From JANWXD01 sp037446115 (GTDB taxonomy: Bacteria; Acidobacteriota; Terriglobia; Bryobacterales; Bryobacteraceae): a DNA stretch of 64,000 nucleotides. Where the stretch lies: positions 133,558 to 197,557 of the forward strand of contig JBBIJF010000004.1 in the NCBI GenBank assembly GCA_037446115.1. Reading direction: 5' to 3'. A program made the position numbers and the translations under genes. Positions 15,473 through 24,437 of the stretch are shown here, in pieces. The notes under the pieces were generated by a model, which worked only from the letters and a program-made list of their open reading frames with translations, was not told the DNA's origin and ran no database searches. Within the stretch, counting starts at the first letter, position 1. Each line of letters starts with the position of its first letter.

Positions 15473-17227
15473 TTATTGCACCGGTAAGACCTTGAGCACC
15501 TGCCAAGAGTAGTTGAACACGCCCGGCGCCTCGCCTCCGGCGACGAGCTGCGCCGTGAAGCGGCCGAACTGTTGCCCATCATTGGTGGCCACCAAGGCGA
15601 GCATGCCCACCCGGTCCGGCCCGAGAGGAGAGGCGGGCGGAAGGGCTGCGGTGACCGCCGCGGGAACCGTCAAGCTGCCCGCAGCAGCCGGAGCGACGCA
15701 ATAAAACCCTCCCAAATCATGGATGGGAGCCGTGTCCGGTCCGCCCACCCGCGCCCCTGAGGCGCCCAGGACCACCACAATCGCTCCCGGTTCCGTGCCC
15801 CCGCCGGTCCACGTTACGGTAAGCGGCTGGCCCCGCTGAATGGCGGCCACCGCATCCCGGTTCGTCCATGTGAAACCGCCGGGAAACTGCGTCGAAGCCG
15901 TGAAGGACCGGACGTCTGCGCCGCCGGGCGCCGTCAGCGTGTAAGTTCCTCCGGCCAGCGTGGGGCTTCCGATGCCCCCCACGCCCCCAAAACCGGACTG
16001 GAACAGTAACACGTTGTAGATGTTGCCGGACTCTTTCGGCACGGTCCGGTTACTCGCATTGGGACCGTTGAGCACGAGCTGCGGGCCTGCATCCAAAGCT
16101 ACCACCGGAAATGGGGGAGTAATCTGTTCCGGCCGGCCACGCCGCCGCCACGAATAACAGCTTCCTGAATCGAGGGACAAACCCGCGGGAAGGGACTCCA
16201 TCTCAGCCGCCCGGAACCGGTAGATGGCGCCGCCCGCACTTTCCGTGGTGGTCTCCACGGTTCCCAAACCCGGCTCCGTGAACAGGGAAGACCCTTTGAG
16301 GAGGTTGAACGCCCCCACTGCGACGGTTCCTCCCGCATCGAGCAGCCGGATCTGGTCATCAGTGAGAAAAGCATGGCGGCAGATGTCCACTCCGGAGGGA
16401 GAGATGGTCAGTGTGCCCAGATTGCTCAGCCGCCCTCCGGCGCGCACGTGGACCGGTACGGCGCAGCCCTCCGGCACATTCCCGGGCAAGCGGAAGTTGA
16501 TCTGGTCCAGCCCGGGCGATCCTGGCGAGCGCCCGGCGTAGTCAGGCACGATCTCGACGCCGCCGACAATGACACGCACCTGAGCCGCAGCCGTAAAATC
16601 GCCCGAGCTGCCGCCGTTGACATCGGAAGCCGGATCGGGCCCCAGGCCCGTGCCCCACAGGACGAGCGACTCGCCGCGACGTGCGGGCCGGAACTGCCAG
16701 GTCCGTCCCTGATAGTCCACGCTGCCGCTGGTCATGCGCACCAGGCTGATCCCGTTGTTGAGGTTGCTGTTGGTCGCCTGAACGGGCCCGTAGCCGGCGC
16801 TGTTGGCCGTGGCGAAACCGAAGTTTCGCGCCACCACCGTGACCCGCACGGGGGCGCTCGTGACCCCGTTGTAGATCACGCGAACGTCGTAGTCGCCCGG
16901 GGCGGTCGTGGAAGGCAGCAGAGCGGCAAGCTGTGTGGCGGAGGTATACCACAGTCGGCACTCGATCGCCGCCCCGCCTGCCGCCGGCGTAAACGTCACG
17001 CGTGACCCCGCCAGTTCCGCCGGGAAGGGCAAGCCGCTCGCCACGGTCAGAGAGGGAGGACCGAGGCCCGTTCCGAAAACCACGAACCAGCTGCCTTGTG
17101 CGATGTCCGGCAGATACGAGCTGGCGTTGACCACCCCCGTTCCGTCACTGACGATCGAGGGCTGCGCATGAAGACTTACAGGGAAAAGCATCATCAGAGT
17201 TGCAACCACGAGTGCGAATCGGAACAT
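15473..17227 (-). CDS. Secreted protein with TIGR03437-like (Solibacter-type) N-terminal module
   Basis: An extracellular protein of 584 residues with a signal peptide (FALVVATLMMLFPVSLHAQP). Residues about 30-255 resemble the TIGR03437 module common in Solibacter-type acidobacteria. Landmarks are VVNASSYLPDIAQGSWFVVFG, the motifs ATQLAALLPS and PVRVTVVARNFG, LVLWGTGLGPDP, and PGSPGLDQINFRLPGNVPEG (each given in part). In that lineage the module is usually C-terminal; here it is N-terminal and followed by about 320 Gly/Val-rich beta residues of no family I recognise. The ribosome binding site AAAGGAGGAG precedes the ATG by 7 nt. It is the last gene of a minus-strand set with the mutarotase (33-bp gap). 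A surface or adhesion role is only a guess. Confidence 0.75.
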   Translation of the reverse strand: MFRFALVVATLMMLFPVSLHAQPSIVSDGTGVVNASSYLPDIAQGSWFVVFGTGLGPPSLTVASGLPFPAELAGSRVTFTPAAGGAAIECRLWYTSATQLAALLPSTTAPGDYDVRVIYNGVTSAPVRVTVVARNFGFATANSAGYGPVQATNSNLNNGISLVRMTSGSVDYQGRTWQFRPARRGESLVLWGTGLGPDPASDVNGGSSGDFTAAAQVRVIVGGVEIVPDYAGRSPGSPGLDQINFRLPGNVPEGCAVPVHVRAGGRLSNLGTLTISPSGVDICRHAFLTDDQIRLLDAGGTVAVGAFNLLKGSSLFTEPGLGTVETTTESAGGAIYRFRAAEMESLPAGLSLDSGSCYSWRRRGRPEQITPPFPVVALDAGPQLVLNGPNASNRTVPKESGNIYNVLLFQSGFGGVGGIGSPTLAGGTYTLTAPGGADVRSFTASTQFPGGFTWTNRDAVAAIQRGQPLTVTWTGGGTEPGAIVVVLGASGARVGGPDTAPIHDLGGFYCVAPAAAGSLTVPAAVTAALPPASPLGPDRVGMLALVATNDGQQFGRFTAQLVAGGEAPGVFNYSWQVLKVLPVQ

Positions 17228-17260
17228 GCAGGCACTCCTCCTTTCTCAGCACGCAGTGCT

Positions 17261-18292
17261 TCAAAAACCTTCCGGCCGGATCCAGAAGCTCTCGCGCCAC
17301 TGGCCGCCGGGAGGAACACTTTGTAACTCGCCGTAACGGCCCTCGTGGGCCAGGTTCAGCCCGTTCGTCACGGCGGTCATGGGCTCGAAGCAGATGAACT
17401 CACGCCCCTTGGGAGCGTAGACGACCGCCACCGTGTACTTCGGACCGTAGATCACACGGATGCTCTGCCGCGCGCCCTCCACGCGGAACGTAGCGCGCCC
17501 CTCGTGGTCCCGCACAAGGTCGCCGAAAACGTCATCGAGCACGACCTCCTTGAGGGAAACCATCTCCGGCAGGCCCGCGGGCCGCCGCTCGCCGGTCGGC
17601 AGCAGCAGGTCGGAGAGCACCCAGCGCTGGCGCGCAGCCACGTGAACCTTCCATTCCTCGCGCGGGGCATCGTAGAGGCGGAAGTACGGGTGATAACCCA
17701 CGGCGACCGGCATCGGCTCGGCCGCGTGATTTTCGATCACGGTTTCGACTTCCAATGCCCCGTCCTGAAGCCGGTAGGTCATTGTGAGCGTGTGCGCGAA
17801 GGGAAACTGCGCCATCAAGTCCGGATAGCGCCAGAACTCCAGCCGGCTGGTCACTGCGGCACTGCGGGAATCCCCCTCCAGGCCCGCGACCTTCCAGTAA
17901 GGAGAGAAGGCCAGCAGCCCGTGAATCGGCTTCCGATTGGCGTCCCGGCGCAGGTTGCCCAGTTCGGGGTTGAGCACATATCTCTTGCCGTTGGCGTAAA
18001 AGGCGTCCTGATCGAGCCGGTTCGCCCAGGGGGCAAGCAACGGATTGCCGCCGAGCACCGGCTTACTCCGCCACTCGCTCAATGTCGCAAACGGCACCCA
18101 GAAGAGGTTCTTGCCGTTGATGGCGAACTCGTAAGCGTTGTTGCCGATCGAGGGGACGACGGAAACCACTGCCTTGCGCGAGGGGTCTTCGAGCCGGATC
18201 ACTTCGAGCCCGTCAACGCTCGCCCGCTCCGCCCTGTATCCTTGCCCCAAGCTGCCGGCAGCCACAACCCAACTCAGCAGGAGAGCTCTCAC
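17261..18292 (-). CDS. Exported aldose 1-epimerase (galactose mutarotase) family protein
   Basis: Interconverts alpha- and beta-anomers of aldoses, especially galactose. The start chosen is GTG at 18292, whose GTGA overlaps the stop of the upstream gene. It yields 343 residues with a signal peptide (ALLLSWVVAAGSLGQGYRAE). A longer in-frame ORF to 18346 would place 18 charged residues ahead of that signal and is unlikely. Family landmarks are PSIGNNAYEF, GNPLLAPWANRLDQ, KPIHGLLAFSPYW (active His), VAVGYHPYFRLYD (second His) and FICFEPMTAVTNGLNL (catalytic Glu region). Export is unusual, since most mutarotases are cytoplasmic; it suggests anomer handling at the cell surface or periplasm next to the GH36 enzyme. 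Confidence 0.85.
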   Translation of the reverse strand: MRALLLSWVVAAGSLGQGYRAERASVDGLEVIRLEDPSRKAVVSVVPSIGNNAYEFAINGKNLFWVPFATLSEWRSKPVLGGNPLLAPWANRLDQDAFYANGKRYVLNPELGNLRRDANRKPIHGLLAFSPYWKVAGLEGDSRSAAVTSRLEFWRYPDLMAQFPFAHTLTMTYRLQDGALEVETVIENHAAEPMPVAVGYHPYFRLYDAPREEWKVHVAARQRWVLSDLLLPTGERRPAGLPEMVSLKEVVLDDVFGDLVRDHEGRATFRVEGARQSIRVIYGPKYTVAVVYAPKGREFICFEPMTAVTNGLNLAHEGRYGELQSVPPGGQWRESFWIRPEGF

Positions 18293-18696
18293 TTTTCCCC
18301 GTACTCTTGGAGATCGAGCGCCATCTCTTCGCGGCAGCACATGCACAGTCCGGGACGGTACGCACGGATGGCGCAGGTCTCACACCAGTAACTGATCAGA
18401 TAGCGCTTGCCGTTCTTGTGAACGAACATGGCCTTGGTGTGGATCGGCTCCACCAGGAAGCGCCGCGGTGCCTCGAAGTGCCCCACCACTTCGAAGTCGG
18501 CCCCTGCCAGCCTGCGGTCGTTGAGAACCGCCAGGGTCGCCTCGTCGCCCTTGAGCTCGACCAGTCCGTGGCCCTGCGTGTCGAGCACCGGAGGCCGGCC
18601 CTCGGCCTGAATGAGTCGCCCGCGCAGGGACAGCTTGCTTTGCGCAGCCGCGAGCGGCAGCAGGATCAGGACGGCAAGTACACTCCTGCGGCGCAC
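18289..18696 (-). CDS. Small secreted Cys-rich hypothetical protein
   Basis: A 135-residue protein with a signal peptide (SVLAVLILLPLAAAQSK) starting at GTG 18696. The middle is a compact beta-rich segment (LSLRGRLIQAEGRPPVLDT, LRGRL-type strand at the start). The C-terminus holds a metal- or disulfide-type cluster, YWCETCAIRAYRPGLCMCC, followed by REEMALDLQEYGEK. A CxxC plus CxCC arrangement outside the cytoplasm could bind a metal or form disulfides. I do not recognise a named family. The 3' end overlaps the mutarotase start (GTGA). A TAGAAT lies 6 nt before the GTG, within the short gap after the dehydratase-activase gene. Confidence 0.72.
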   Translation of the reverse strand: MRRRSVLAVLILLPLAAAQSKLSLRGRLIQAEGRPPVLDTQGHGLVELKGDEATLAVLNDRRLAGADFEVVGHFEAPRRFLVEPIHTKAMFVHKNGKRYLISYWCETCAIRAYRPGLCMCCREEMALDLQEYGEK

Positions 18697-18730
18697 CCCT
18701 CCATTCTACAGCCCGCCTCCGGGTCGCGCG

Positions 18731-21700
18731 CTAATCGCCGGAGACGCGGGGCGCGGACGCAGGCGGCGGCGATGCAGCCAGGGCGGCCACAGGGACGTGA
18801 ATCTGCGGCATCGCGCCCTGTTCCAGGCTTTGCCGGATTTTTTCGTCGGCTTCGAGCTGCGCAAGGCGTTCCTTGAGCAGCTGCATGCGCAGGCGCTTTT
18901 CGAACTCCGCCAGCCGGGCGTCAATCGAGCTGCGCTTCTTTTTGGCCTCGATCATGTCCTCGCGGTACCGCTTCAGGAAGTAAGCGATCGTCTCCACGCG
19001 GATCTTGATGGAGCCGGTGGGCTTGTTCTCGTCAATGTCCTTGAAGCAGAAGTACGGCGTACCGGAATGCTCGACGATCTCCTCGACCACCGTGTAGATG
19101 GGGGCATCGTGGCCGCACTTAAAGCTGGACAGCTCCAGCGCCACCAGGTTCGGATGCCGCGCCACGTACTTGGCCGCCCAGATCTTCCGCGAGGTGTTCT
19201 CGCTGTAGGAGTTCTTCCAGACGTCGGTGATGGCCATCGGATGCGGGATTTCGCCGGCGCGCACCTCATCGCCGAACAGCCGCCAGATGATGTCGTCGTC
19301 AATCGGCAGGCAATCCTGCGTGAAGACGGGATAGCCGAGCTTCTGGAACTCCTCGAGGATTTCGTGGTTCACGCCGGGGTCGTTGTGGTAGGGGCGCCCG
19401 AGCAGCACCACGCCCAGGCGATCCTCCCGCTCCAGCTGCTCCAGCACCTCGCGCGCGGCGCCCCGAAGGGTCACGTTGACGTAGTAGTCCAGCGCCTTGT
19501 AGCCCTCCTGGACGGCACGATAGTTTTCCTCCGGCGACAGGCCCAGAATGTCTTTGAACTGCTGGTACATCTGCCGCTCGAACACTTTCGGATCATTGAG
19601 ATTGACGAAAGTGTCCAGGAAGAGCACGCCCTTTTCCTCGAACAGATCACCCTCTTTGGTGAAGGCGGCTTTCACGGCTTCCGGCGTCGTGGCCACCGTC
19701 GGACACGCCCGGCTGCCCTGCGTGCAGGCCAGATCGCTCGGCAGGTCGTCAATCATCGGGAAGAAGATGATGTCGAGCGGCTTTTTGGCGTGGTGGACGT
19801 AGAGGAGGTTGTGGACGTGCGGAATGCCGAGCTTGGAGGGGAAGCAGGGATCAATCGAGCCGCGCTTGGCCCCCTCTTTATAGAGCTGTTCGCTCGTGTA
19901 ATCGGAGAACACCATGTTTTCCGCCTTCACCCCCAGCGCGGCAAAGTAGGCGGTGAAGACGGGCGCCACCGAATACATATTGAGCACCCGCGGCATGCCG
20001 ATGCGGAGCTGGGCGCGGCGGCTCATCAGCTCGGCGCGTTTTTTCTGCGCGGGCGTCAGGCGGATTTTCGGCAGCGGATCGGCCACCAGCGGCACGTCCG
20101 GCACGCGGAAGACGGCTTTGGCGGCGATCTCGACAAAGTTGGGATTGGCCTTCTTCACCTTGTCGAGATTGCCTTTGATGTTCCGCATTTCATTGATGTC
20201 TTCCACCGTGCCCTTTTCGCAGGTGGCGATGATCAGCCGCTGGGCGCCTTCCTCCAACGGAACTTTGCTCTTGGCGGGGCGGTAGGCGTTCTCGCTGAGC
20301 ACGCCGGTTTTGACGTCAATGAACGTGCGCAGGCACTTGTTCTTACAGAAGTAGCAGCGCGTGCTTTCGTTGCGCGTGGTCTTGTACTGGATCTGCTGGA
20401 CGGCGTCCAGACCGATGAAGGTCGTCTGGCGGCCGTGGTCCCAGAGCCGGCCGGCTTCGAGCGCCGCGCCGATGGCCCCCGCCTCGCCGCAGTGCTCGTG
20501 CACGATCACTTCCGGCTGCACGTCTTTGCCGCGGAAGCGGGACTCAATGAAGTCCACCTGCGCCTTGACGGCCGCCAGGTTGTATTGGGTGCCGCCTTGC
20601 AGCAGGAAGCGCCGCCCGATGGCCGACAGGTTCGGAATCTGCGACACGTACAGCCAGATGTTCTTGGGCAGCACGTTACACAGCCCGGCCATGATCTCCT
20701 CGGGCTTCCAGCCTTGCCGCTGGAAGTCCACGATGTCGGACTGCATGAAGACCGCACAACCGTAGCCGAACTGCGGGAAGGCCGTGGCGCTGAAGGCCAC
20801 GTCGGCAAACTGCTCGACGGGATAGCCGAAGCCCTGCGCCGTGGACTGCAAAAAGTAGCCGTTGCCCGCCGAGCACTGGGTGTTCAACTTGAAATCCTTC
20901 ACGCGGCCGTTTTTGAGGATGATGATCTTGATGTCCTGGCCGCCGACGTCGCAGATGACGTCAATGTCCTTGTAAAAGTGAAGCCCGGCCTGCGTGTGGG
21001 CCACGGTTTCGACGATGGCCGCGTCGGCGCCGATGACGTCCCGGAGGATGTCCTTGGCATAGCCGGTGGTACCGACCCCCAGCACTTTCAGCGTGGCCCC
21101 CTGGTCTTCGACCTGCTTGCGCAGTTTGGCGAAAATCTCCATCGTGTCCTCGATGGGATTGCCTTTGGAGAGCTGGTAGGCCTTGGCCAGCACGCGCCGC
21201 TCTTTGTCTTTCGACAGCAGGACCGCTTTGGTGGAAGTGGAGCCGCCGTCAATGCCGATGAAGCCCTCGACGACTTCGCCCGGCTGAAACGTCGCCGGCA
21301 CAAACCGCTTGTGGCGGTACTTGGCCTTGAAGGCCTCCAGTTCTTCGGCGCTCTTGGCCAGCCCGCCCTTGCCGCCTTTTTTGGCCTTCTCCTCTTCGCG
21401 GCCGACCTCGATGTACCACTGGAGCTTTTCCCAGCCCAGATACCGGCCCACGCCCTCCTCTTCGCTCTTGCCGAATTCAACGGCGCCGATCGCAGCAAAA
21501 TATTGGGCGTTTTCCGGCGTCCGGATCAGGTCCTCCGGCGGCACGCCCTCGGGGAGCGGCGTGTTGCGTTCGGCCCAGATCTTGGGGATATTGTGCTTCC
21601 AGCACTCGCGCATCCCCTTGATGTAGGTGTTGGGGCCGCCCAGCAGCAACACCACCGGCCGCAACGTGTTGCCCCGCGTGAGCACGGAGAGATTCTGCAT

Positions 21701-22315
21701 GACGATCGCCTCGAACAGCGACGCCATCAGCTCGTCCGGCGGCACGCCCGCCTTCTGCAGGCCGTTGATGTCCGTTTCGGCGAATACGCCGCACTTGCCG
21801 GCGACCGGATGCAGCTTCAGCCCGACGTAGCCCATGTTGCAGAGCTGGTCGGGAGGAATGCGCAGTTTGGCGTTGATTTTGTCAATCACCGCCCCGGTGC
21901 CGCCGGCGCACTTGTCATTCATCGAGGGAATTTTCTTCTTGCGGCCCGTCTCGGGGTCTTCTTTGAAGATGATGATCTTGGCGTCCTGCCCGCCCAGCTC
22001 GATCACCGAGCCGCATTCCGGGTAGAGCTTCTCGACCGCGAGGGAAACGGCGTTGACTTCCTGGACGAACTTGGCGCCGATGTATTTGGCCAGACCGTTC
22101 CCGCCCGAACCGGTGATGAAGATGCGGGCCCGTTCCGGTGCAAACCCCTCGATCTCCGTGTCGAACCGCTTGAGGAACTCGAGGACCTTTTCCGGCTGCT
22201 TGGTGTCATGGCGCTGGTAGTCCTGCCAGACGATCTGGTCCGTGGCCTGATCCACCACCACCGCCTTCACCGTGGTCGAGCCGACGTCCATTCCGATATA
22301 GAAGTGTTTCTCCAT
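18731..22315 (-). CDS. Fused double 2-hydroxyacyl-CoA dehydratase activase (two BadF/ASKHA domains plus DUF2229)
   Basis: Activases of this family use ATP hydrolysis and a dimer-bridging Fe-S cluster to push an electron into a dehydratase or reductase partner. Here 1194 residues carry two complete copies. Domain 1 (about 5-285) has GMDVGSTTVKA, GGQDAK, Cys136 in NDKCAGGTG and Cys175 in GKCGVFAETD. Domain 2 (about 350-625) has GIDGGSTSTKA, GGQDIK, Cys481 in NTQCSAGNG and Cys520 in YGCAVFMQSD. Both keep both cluster cysteines, so one chain may imitate the usual activase dimer. A CYFCKNKC motif and a DUF2229/HgdB-like segment (about 700-1090) follow, then a charged coiled-coil-like tail. It is 42 nt downstream of the partner gene. 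The substrate is unknown. Confidence 0.88.
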   Translation of the reverse strand: MEKHFYIGMDVGSTTVKAVVVDQATDQIVWQDYQRHDTKQPEKVLEFLKRFDTEIEGFAPERARIFITGSGGNGLAKYIGAKFVQEVNAVSLAVEKLYPECGSVIELGGQDAKIIIFKEDPETGRKKKIPSMNDKCAGGTGAVIDKINAKLRIPPDQLCNMGYVGLKLHPVAGKCGVFAETDINGLQKAGVPPDELMASLFEAIVMQNLSVLTRGNTLRPVVLLLGGPNTYIKGMRECWKHNIPKIWAERNTPLPEGVPPEDLIRTPENAQYFAAIGAVEFGKSEEEGVGRYLGWEKLQWYIEVGREEEKAKKGGKGGLAKSAEELEAFKAKYRHKRFVPATFQPGEVVEGFIGIDGGSTSTKAVLLSKDKERRVLAKAYQLSKGNPIEDTMEIFAKLRKQVEDQGATLKVLGVGTTGYAKDILRDVIGADAAIVETVAHTQAGLHFYKDIDVICDVGGQDIKIIILKNGRVKDFKLNTQCSAGNGYFLQSTAQGFGYPVEQFADVAFSATAFPQFGYGCAVFMQSDIVDFQRQGWKPEEIMAGLCNVLPKNIWLYVSQIPNLSAIGRRFLLQGGTQYNLAAVKAQVDFIESRFRGKDVQPEVIVHEHCGEAGAIGAALEAGRLWDHGRQTTFIGLDAVQQIQYKTTRNESTRCYFCKNKCLRTFIDVKTGVLSENAYRPAKSKVPLEEGAQRLIIATCEKGTVEDINEMRNIKGNLDKVKKANPNFVEIAAKAVFRVPDVPLVADPLPKIRLTPAQKKRAELMSRRAQLRIGMPRVLNMYSVAPVFTAYFAALGVKAENMVFSDYTSEQLYKEGAKRGSIDPCFPSKLGIPHVHNLLYVHHAKKPLDIIFFPMIDDLPSDLACTQGSRACPTVATTPEAVKAAFTKEGDLFEEKGVLFLDTFVNLNDPKVFERQMYQQFKDILGLSPEENYRAVQEGYKALDYYVNVTLRGAAREVLEQLEREDRLGVVLLGRPYHNDPGVNHEILEEFQKLGYPVFTQDCLPIDDDIIWRLFGDEVRAGEIPHPMAITDVWKNSYSENTSRKIWAAKYVARHPNLVALELSSFKCGHDAPIYTVVEEIVEHSGTPYFCFKDIDENKPTGSIKIRVETIAYFLKRYREDMIEAKKKRSSIDARLAEFEKRLRMQLLKERLAQLEADEKIRQSLEQGAMPQIHVPVAALAASPPPASAPRVSGD

Positions 22316-22357
22316 GCGGTTTCCCCCCGACGGATAGAGCAGGAGCAGTCCGGCGCC

Positions 22358-24151
22358 TCAGCCGGCCGCCACCATGACCTTGCGCTCGGGCACCCAGTTT
22401 TCCCGTTTCATGCGCTCGGCGATGTGGAGCACGAAGTTGGCGGCCGTGCCGACGACGCCCTTGTGGTGCGGCACCTTGTACATGGGCCGCCTCATTTCCG
22501 GATGGGCGTCCACAAACGCCCTGCAGTCATCCAGCGTCAGGCCCGTTTTCGCCAGCACCTCCTGAAACTCGCGCTTGGCTTTGTTCTTGGCTTCTCCGAG
22601 GGCCATCTGCACGCGGCTGTGCGCGTTGATCTCGCCTTCGCCCGAGGTCTCGATGGGCAGGAAGATCATGTCCTTGTACAAGGAGACCACGGCGGCCTGC
22701 GCGCCGTCGGATTGCGTGGAAGGCATGCAGCCAAACGGCTTCAGCGACAGCACCATGTGGCAGAGGTCTTTGTTCGAGTAATAGATGTTCTTGGCGACTT
22801 CCAGGTGTCCTTCGCCGCCACCGGCGCGGGAGTTGTAGAAGGGGTGGCCCATCCGCTGCAGTTCGTACTGATCCACCAGCGGGTGCGCCAGCCCGCCCAG
22901 GGCCTCCACGATGCGCTGATACTCGCGCCGGAAGATGGCTTCCGCCAGCTTCAGCTTGGCCACTTTGGTCCGGTAGTCGAGTTCGATCTTGGCCCGTTTG
23001 TCCAGCCTCCACAGCGGCGGCAGCACGGCGCCCTCGTCCAGTCCCTTGAAGTCCCGGTATTTCTGAACGACCTGGTGGAGCATGTACATGATCCAGGTAC
23101 CCACGGGCTCGACCAGCACCTGGGCTCCCTCCCGCTCGAGGAAACGGAACATGTTGAAATTGCCGTCGCCCTCGGTGGTCTGGGCCCAGAACTCACCGGT
23201 GATCTTGACGATGGGTTTGACGCGCAGCCGGTCCACCTCGATGGCATCGAACATGTCGCGGCAGCGCGCAAGCGCCGAGGTGTATTCGTCGCTGCGGAGC
23301 TGATTGAGGAACTTGCCCACGTACTCGGCCGTGTCCTTGAAGCCGCCCAGATAGCGGGCCAGCTTGTCGCCCACGCGCCACGGCTGCCTCTTGCGGAAGA
23401 CCTCGTGCATGTACTCCATGACGCGTTCCAGCGTCTCGTCGGTCTGTCCGGCCTGCACCTCGTACGGCCGGATGGCGTAGGCGACCTCGTTGAGCACGTC
23501 GCCGCAGTTCATCGCGTTCAAGATCGCCAAGAAGAAGTCCAGGTTCATCTCCAGTCCGGCTTCCGCATCAGACTGGCTCAGGCCTCCCGACTGCTGGAAC
23601 AACAGCACGCGGAAACCGTCAAAGCCGGCGTTGCGCAGCGCCAGGCGGTACTCGGCCTCGTACATGCCGAAGCGGCACGGACCGCAGGCGCCGGCGGTGA
23701 AGAACACGTAACGGTCAATGATCTCCTGCTTGGTGAGGCCCTGCTCCTCCAGCCGCTGCAAGTACTGAACGAGGTTACCGACCGTGAAATATGTCGGGTT
23801 GCACTGTCCGTTGTTGCCGAATTCCTTTCCCGTCTGGAAGGCAGCTACGTTCGGCGTGGGCAGGCATTCGGCGATATAGCCCAGCCCTTCCAAGGCGCCG
23901 TGGATCAGCTTTTCGTGCTTCCAGGTCAGCCCTCCGAACAGCAGGGTCGTATGACCCCTCTGGTCTTTGGTGAACGGCCGTTCCACGGGACGTTTGAAGT
24001 GATGGACCTCGTGTTCGGCCAGCCCCGCTTCCCGCTCCAATCGCGCGCGCTCTTCGGCGAGCCGCCGGCGAATGATTTCCTCAATGGAGGACTCGATCTG
24101 GACAAGGCCCGCCATCTGGTCAGGCTTTGGCTCCATCGGCTGCGTGCTCAT
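22358..24151 (-). CDS. 2-hydroxyacyl-CoA dehydratase-like (HgdB/DUF2229-related) partner protein
   Basis: The 597-residue product begins with a helical region (ESSIEEIIRRRLAEERAR). It then shows dehydratase-subunit features: NNGQCNPTYFTVGNL, FFTAGACGPCRFGMYEAEY, FNMFRFLEREGAQVLVEP and LKPFGCMPSTQSDGAQAAV. These Cys sites suggest a bound Fe-S cluster. It should receive electrons from the downstream fused activase. Related systems include 2-hydroxyacyl-CoA dehydratases and the double-cubane-cluster proteins; which of these chemistries applies cannot be told here. The ATG follows GAGAGGTGA, an excellent ribosome binding site. This is the first gene of the two-gene operon; its promoter should lie in 24152-24300. 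Both proteins have few hydrophobic segments and look cytoplasmic. Confidence 0.8.
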   Translation of the reverse strand: MSTQPMEPKPDQMAGLVQIESSIEEIIRRRLAEERARLEREAGLAEHEVHHFKRPVERPFTKDQRGHTTLLFGGLTWKHEKLIHGALEGLGYIAECLPTPNVAAFQTGKEFGNNGQCNPTYFTVGNLVQYLQRLEEQGLTKQEIIDRYVFFTAGACGPCRFGMYEAEYRLALRNAGFDGFRVLLFQQSGGLSQSDAEAGLEMNLDFFLAILNAMNCGDVLNEVAYAIRPYEVQAGQTDETLERVMEYMHEVFRKRQPWRVGDKLARYLGGFKDTAEYVGKFLNQLRSDEYTSALARCRDMFDAIEVDRLRVKPIVKITGEFWAQTTEGDGNFNMFRFLEREGAQVLVEPVGTWIMYMLHQVVQKYRDFKGLDEGAVLPPLWRLDKRAKIELDYRTKVAKLKLAEAIFRREYQRIVEALGGLAHPLVDQYELQRMGHPFYNSRAGGGEGHLEVAKNIYYSNKDLCHMVLSLKPFGCMPSTQSDGAQAAVVSLYKDMIFLPIETSGEGEINAHSRVQMALGEAKNKAKREFQEVLAKTGLTLDDCRAFVDAHPEMRRPMYKVPHHKGVVGTAANFVLHIAERMKRENWVPERKVMVAAG

Positions 24152-24332
24152 CGTTCACCTCTCTGAAGGAGTCGAAATCCCAGTTCGCCCAATCAGCTTG
24201 CCGTAGGTAACCCGTTGAAATCAATGGGAAAACATCGAACGGCACATTTTTTCTTTGGAGTGGCTCCCAGACGCACCCAGCGGCGAGTCCGGGGGGAAGC
24301 AGGAGGTGGGTGATGCCAAGCTGTTCTGCAGC

Positions 24333-24354
24333 AAAAAATTCTGCTTTACAGAAT
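24333..24354 (-). terminator. Intrinsic terminator downstream of arsS-like gene
   Basis: Read on the minus strand, ATTCTG-TAAAG-CAGAAT forms a perfect 6-bp stem with a 5-nt loop, directly followed by a run of Ts (plus-strand As at 24333-24338). It lies about 80 nt past the stop of the radical SAM gene and before the dehydratase operon. The stem is AT-rich and short, so strength is uncertain. Confidence 0.5.
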
Positions 24355-24437
24355 CGCGGAACCCAGCCCCGGCACGCAAACGAACCGAAGCCCTTCGCTA
24401 TGTTGCAGGGAACGGGGAGGCGGGCAGAGGCCGGCGG

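Noticed and set aside
18611..24166. A 1851-codon plus-strand ORF
   Set aside because: It is antisense to the dehydratase/activase genes, is rich in His/Arg/Leu as expected for a GC-rich shadow frame and shows no family motif.
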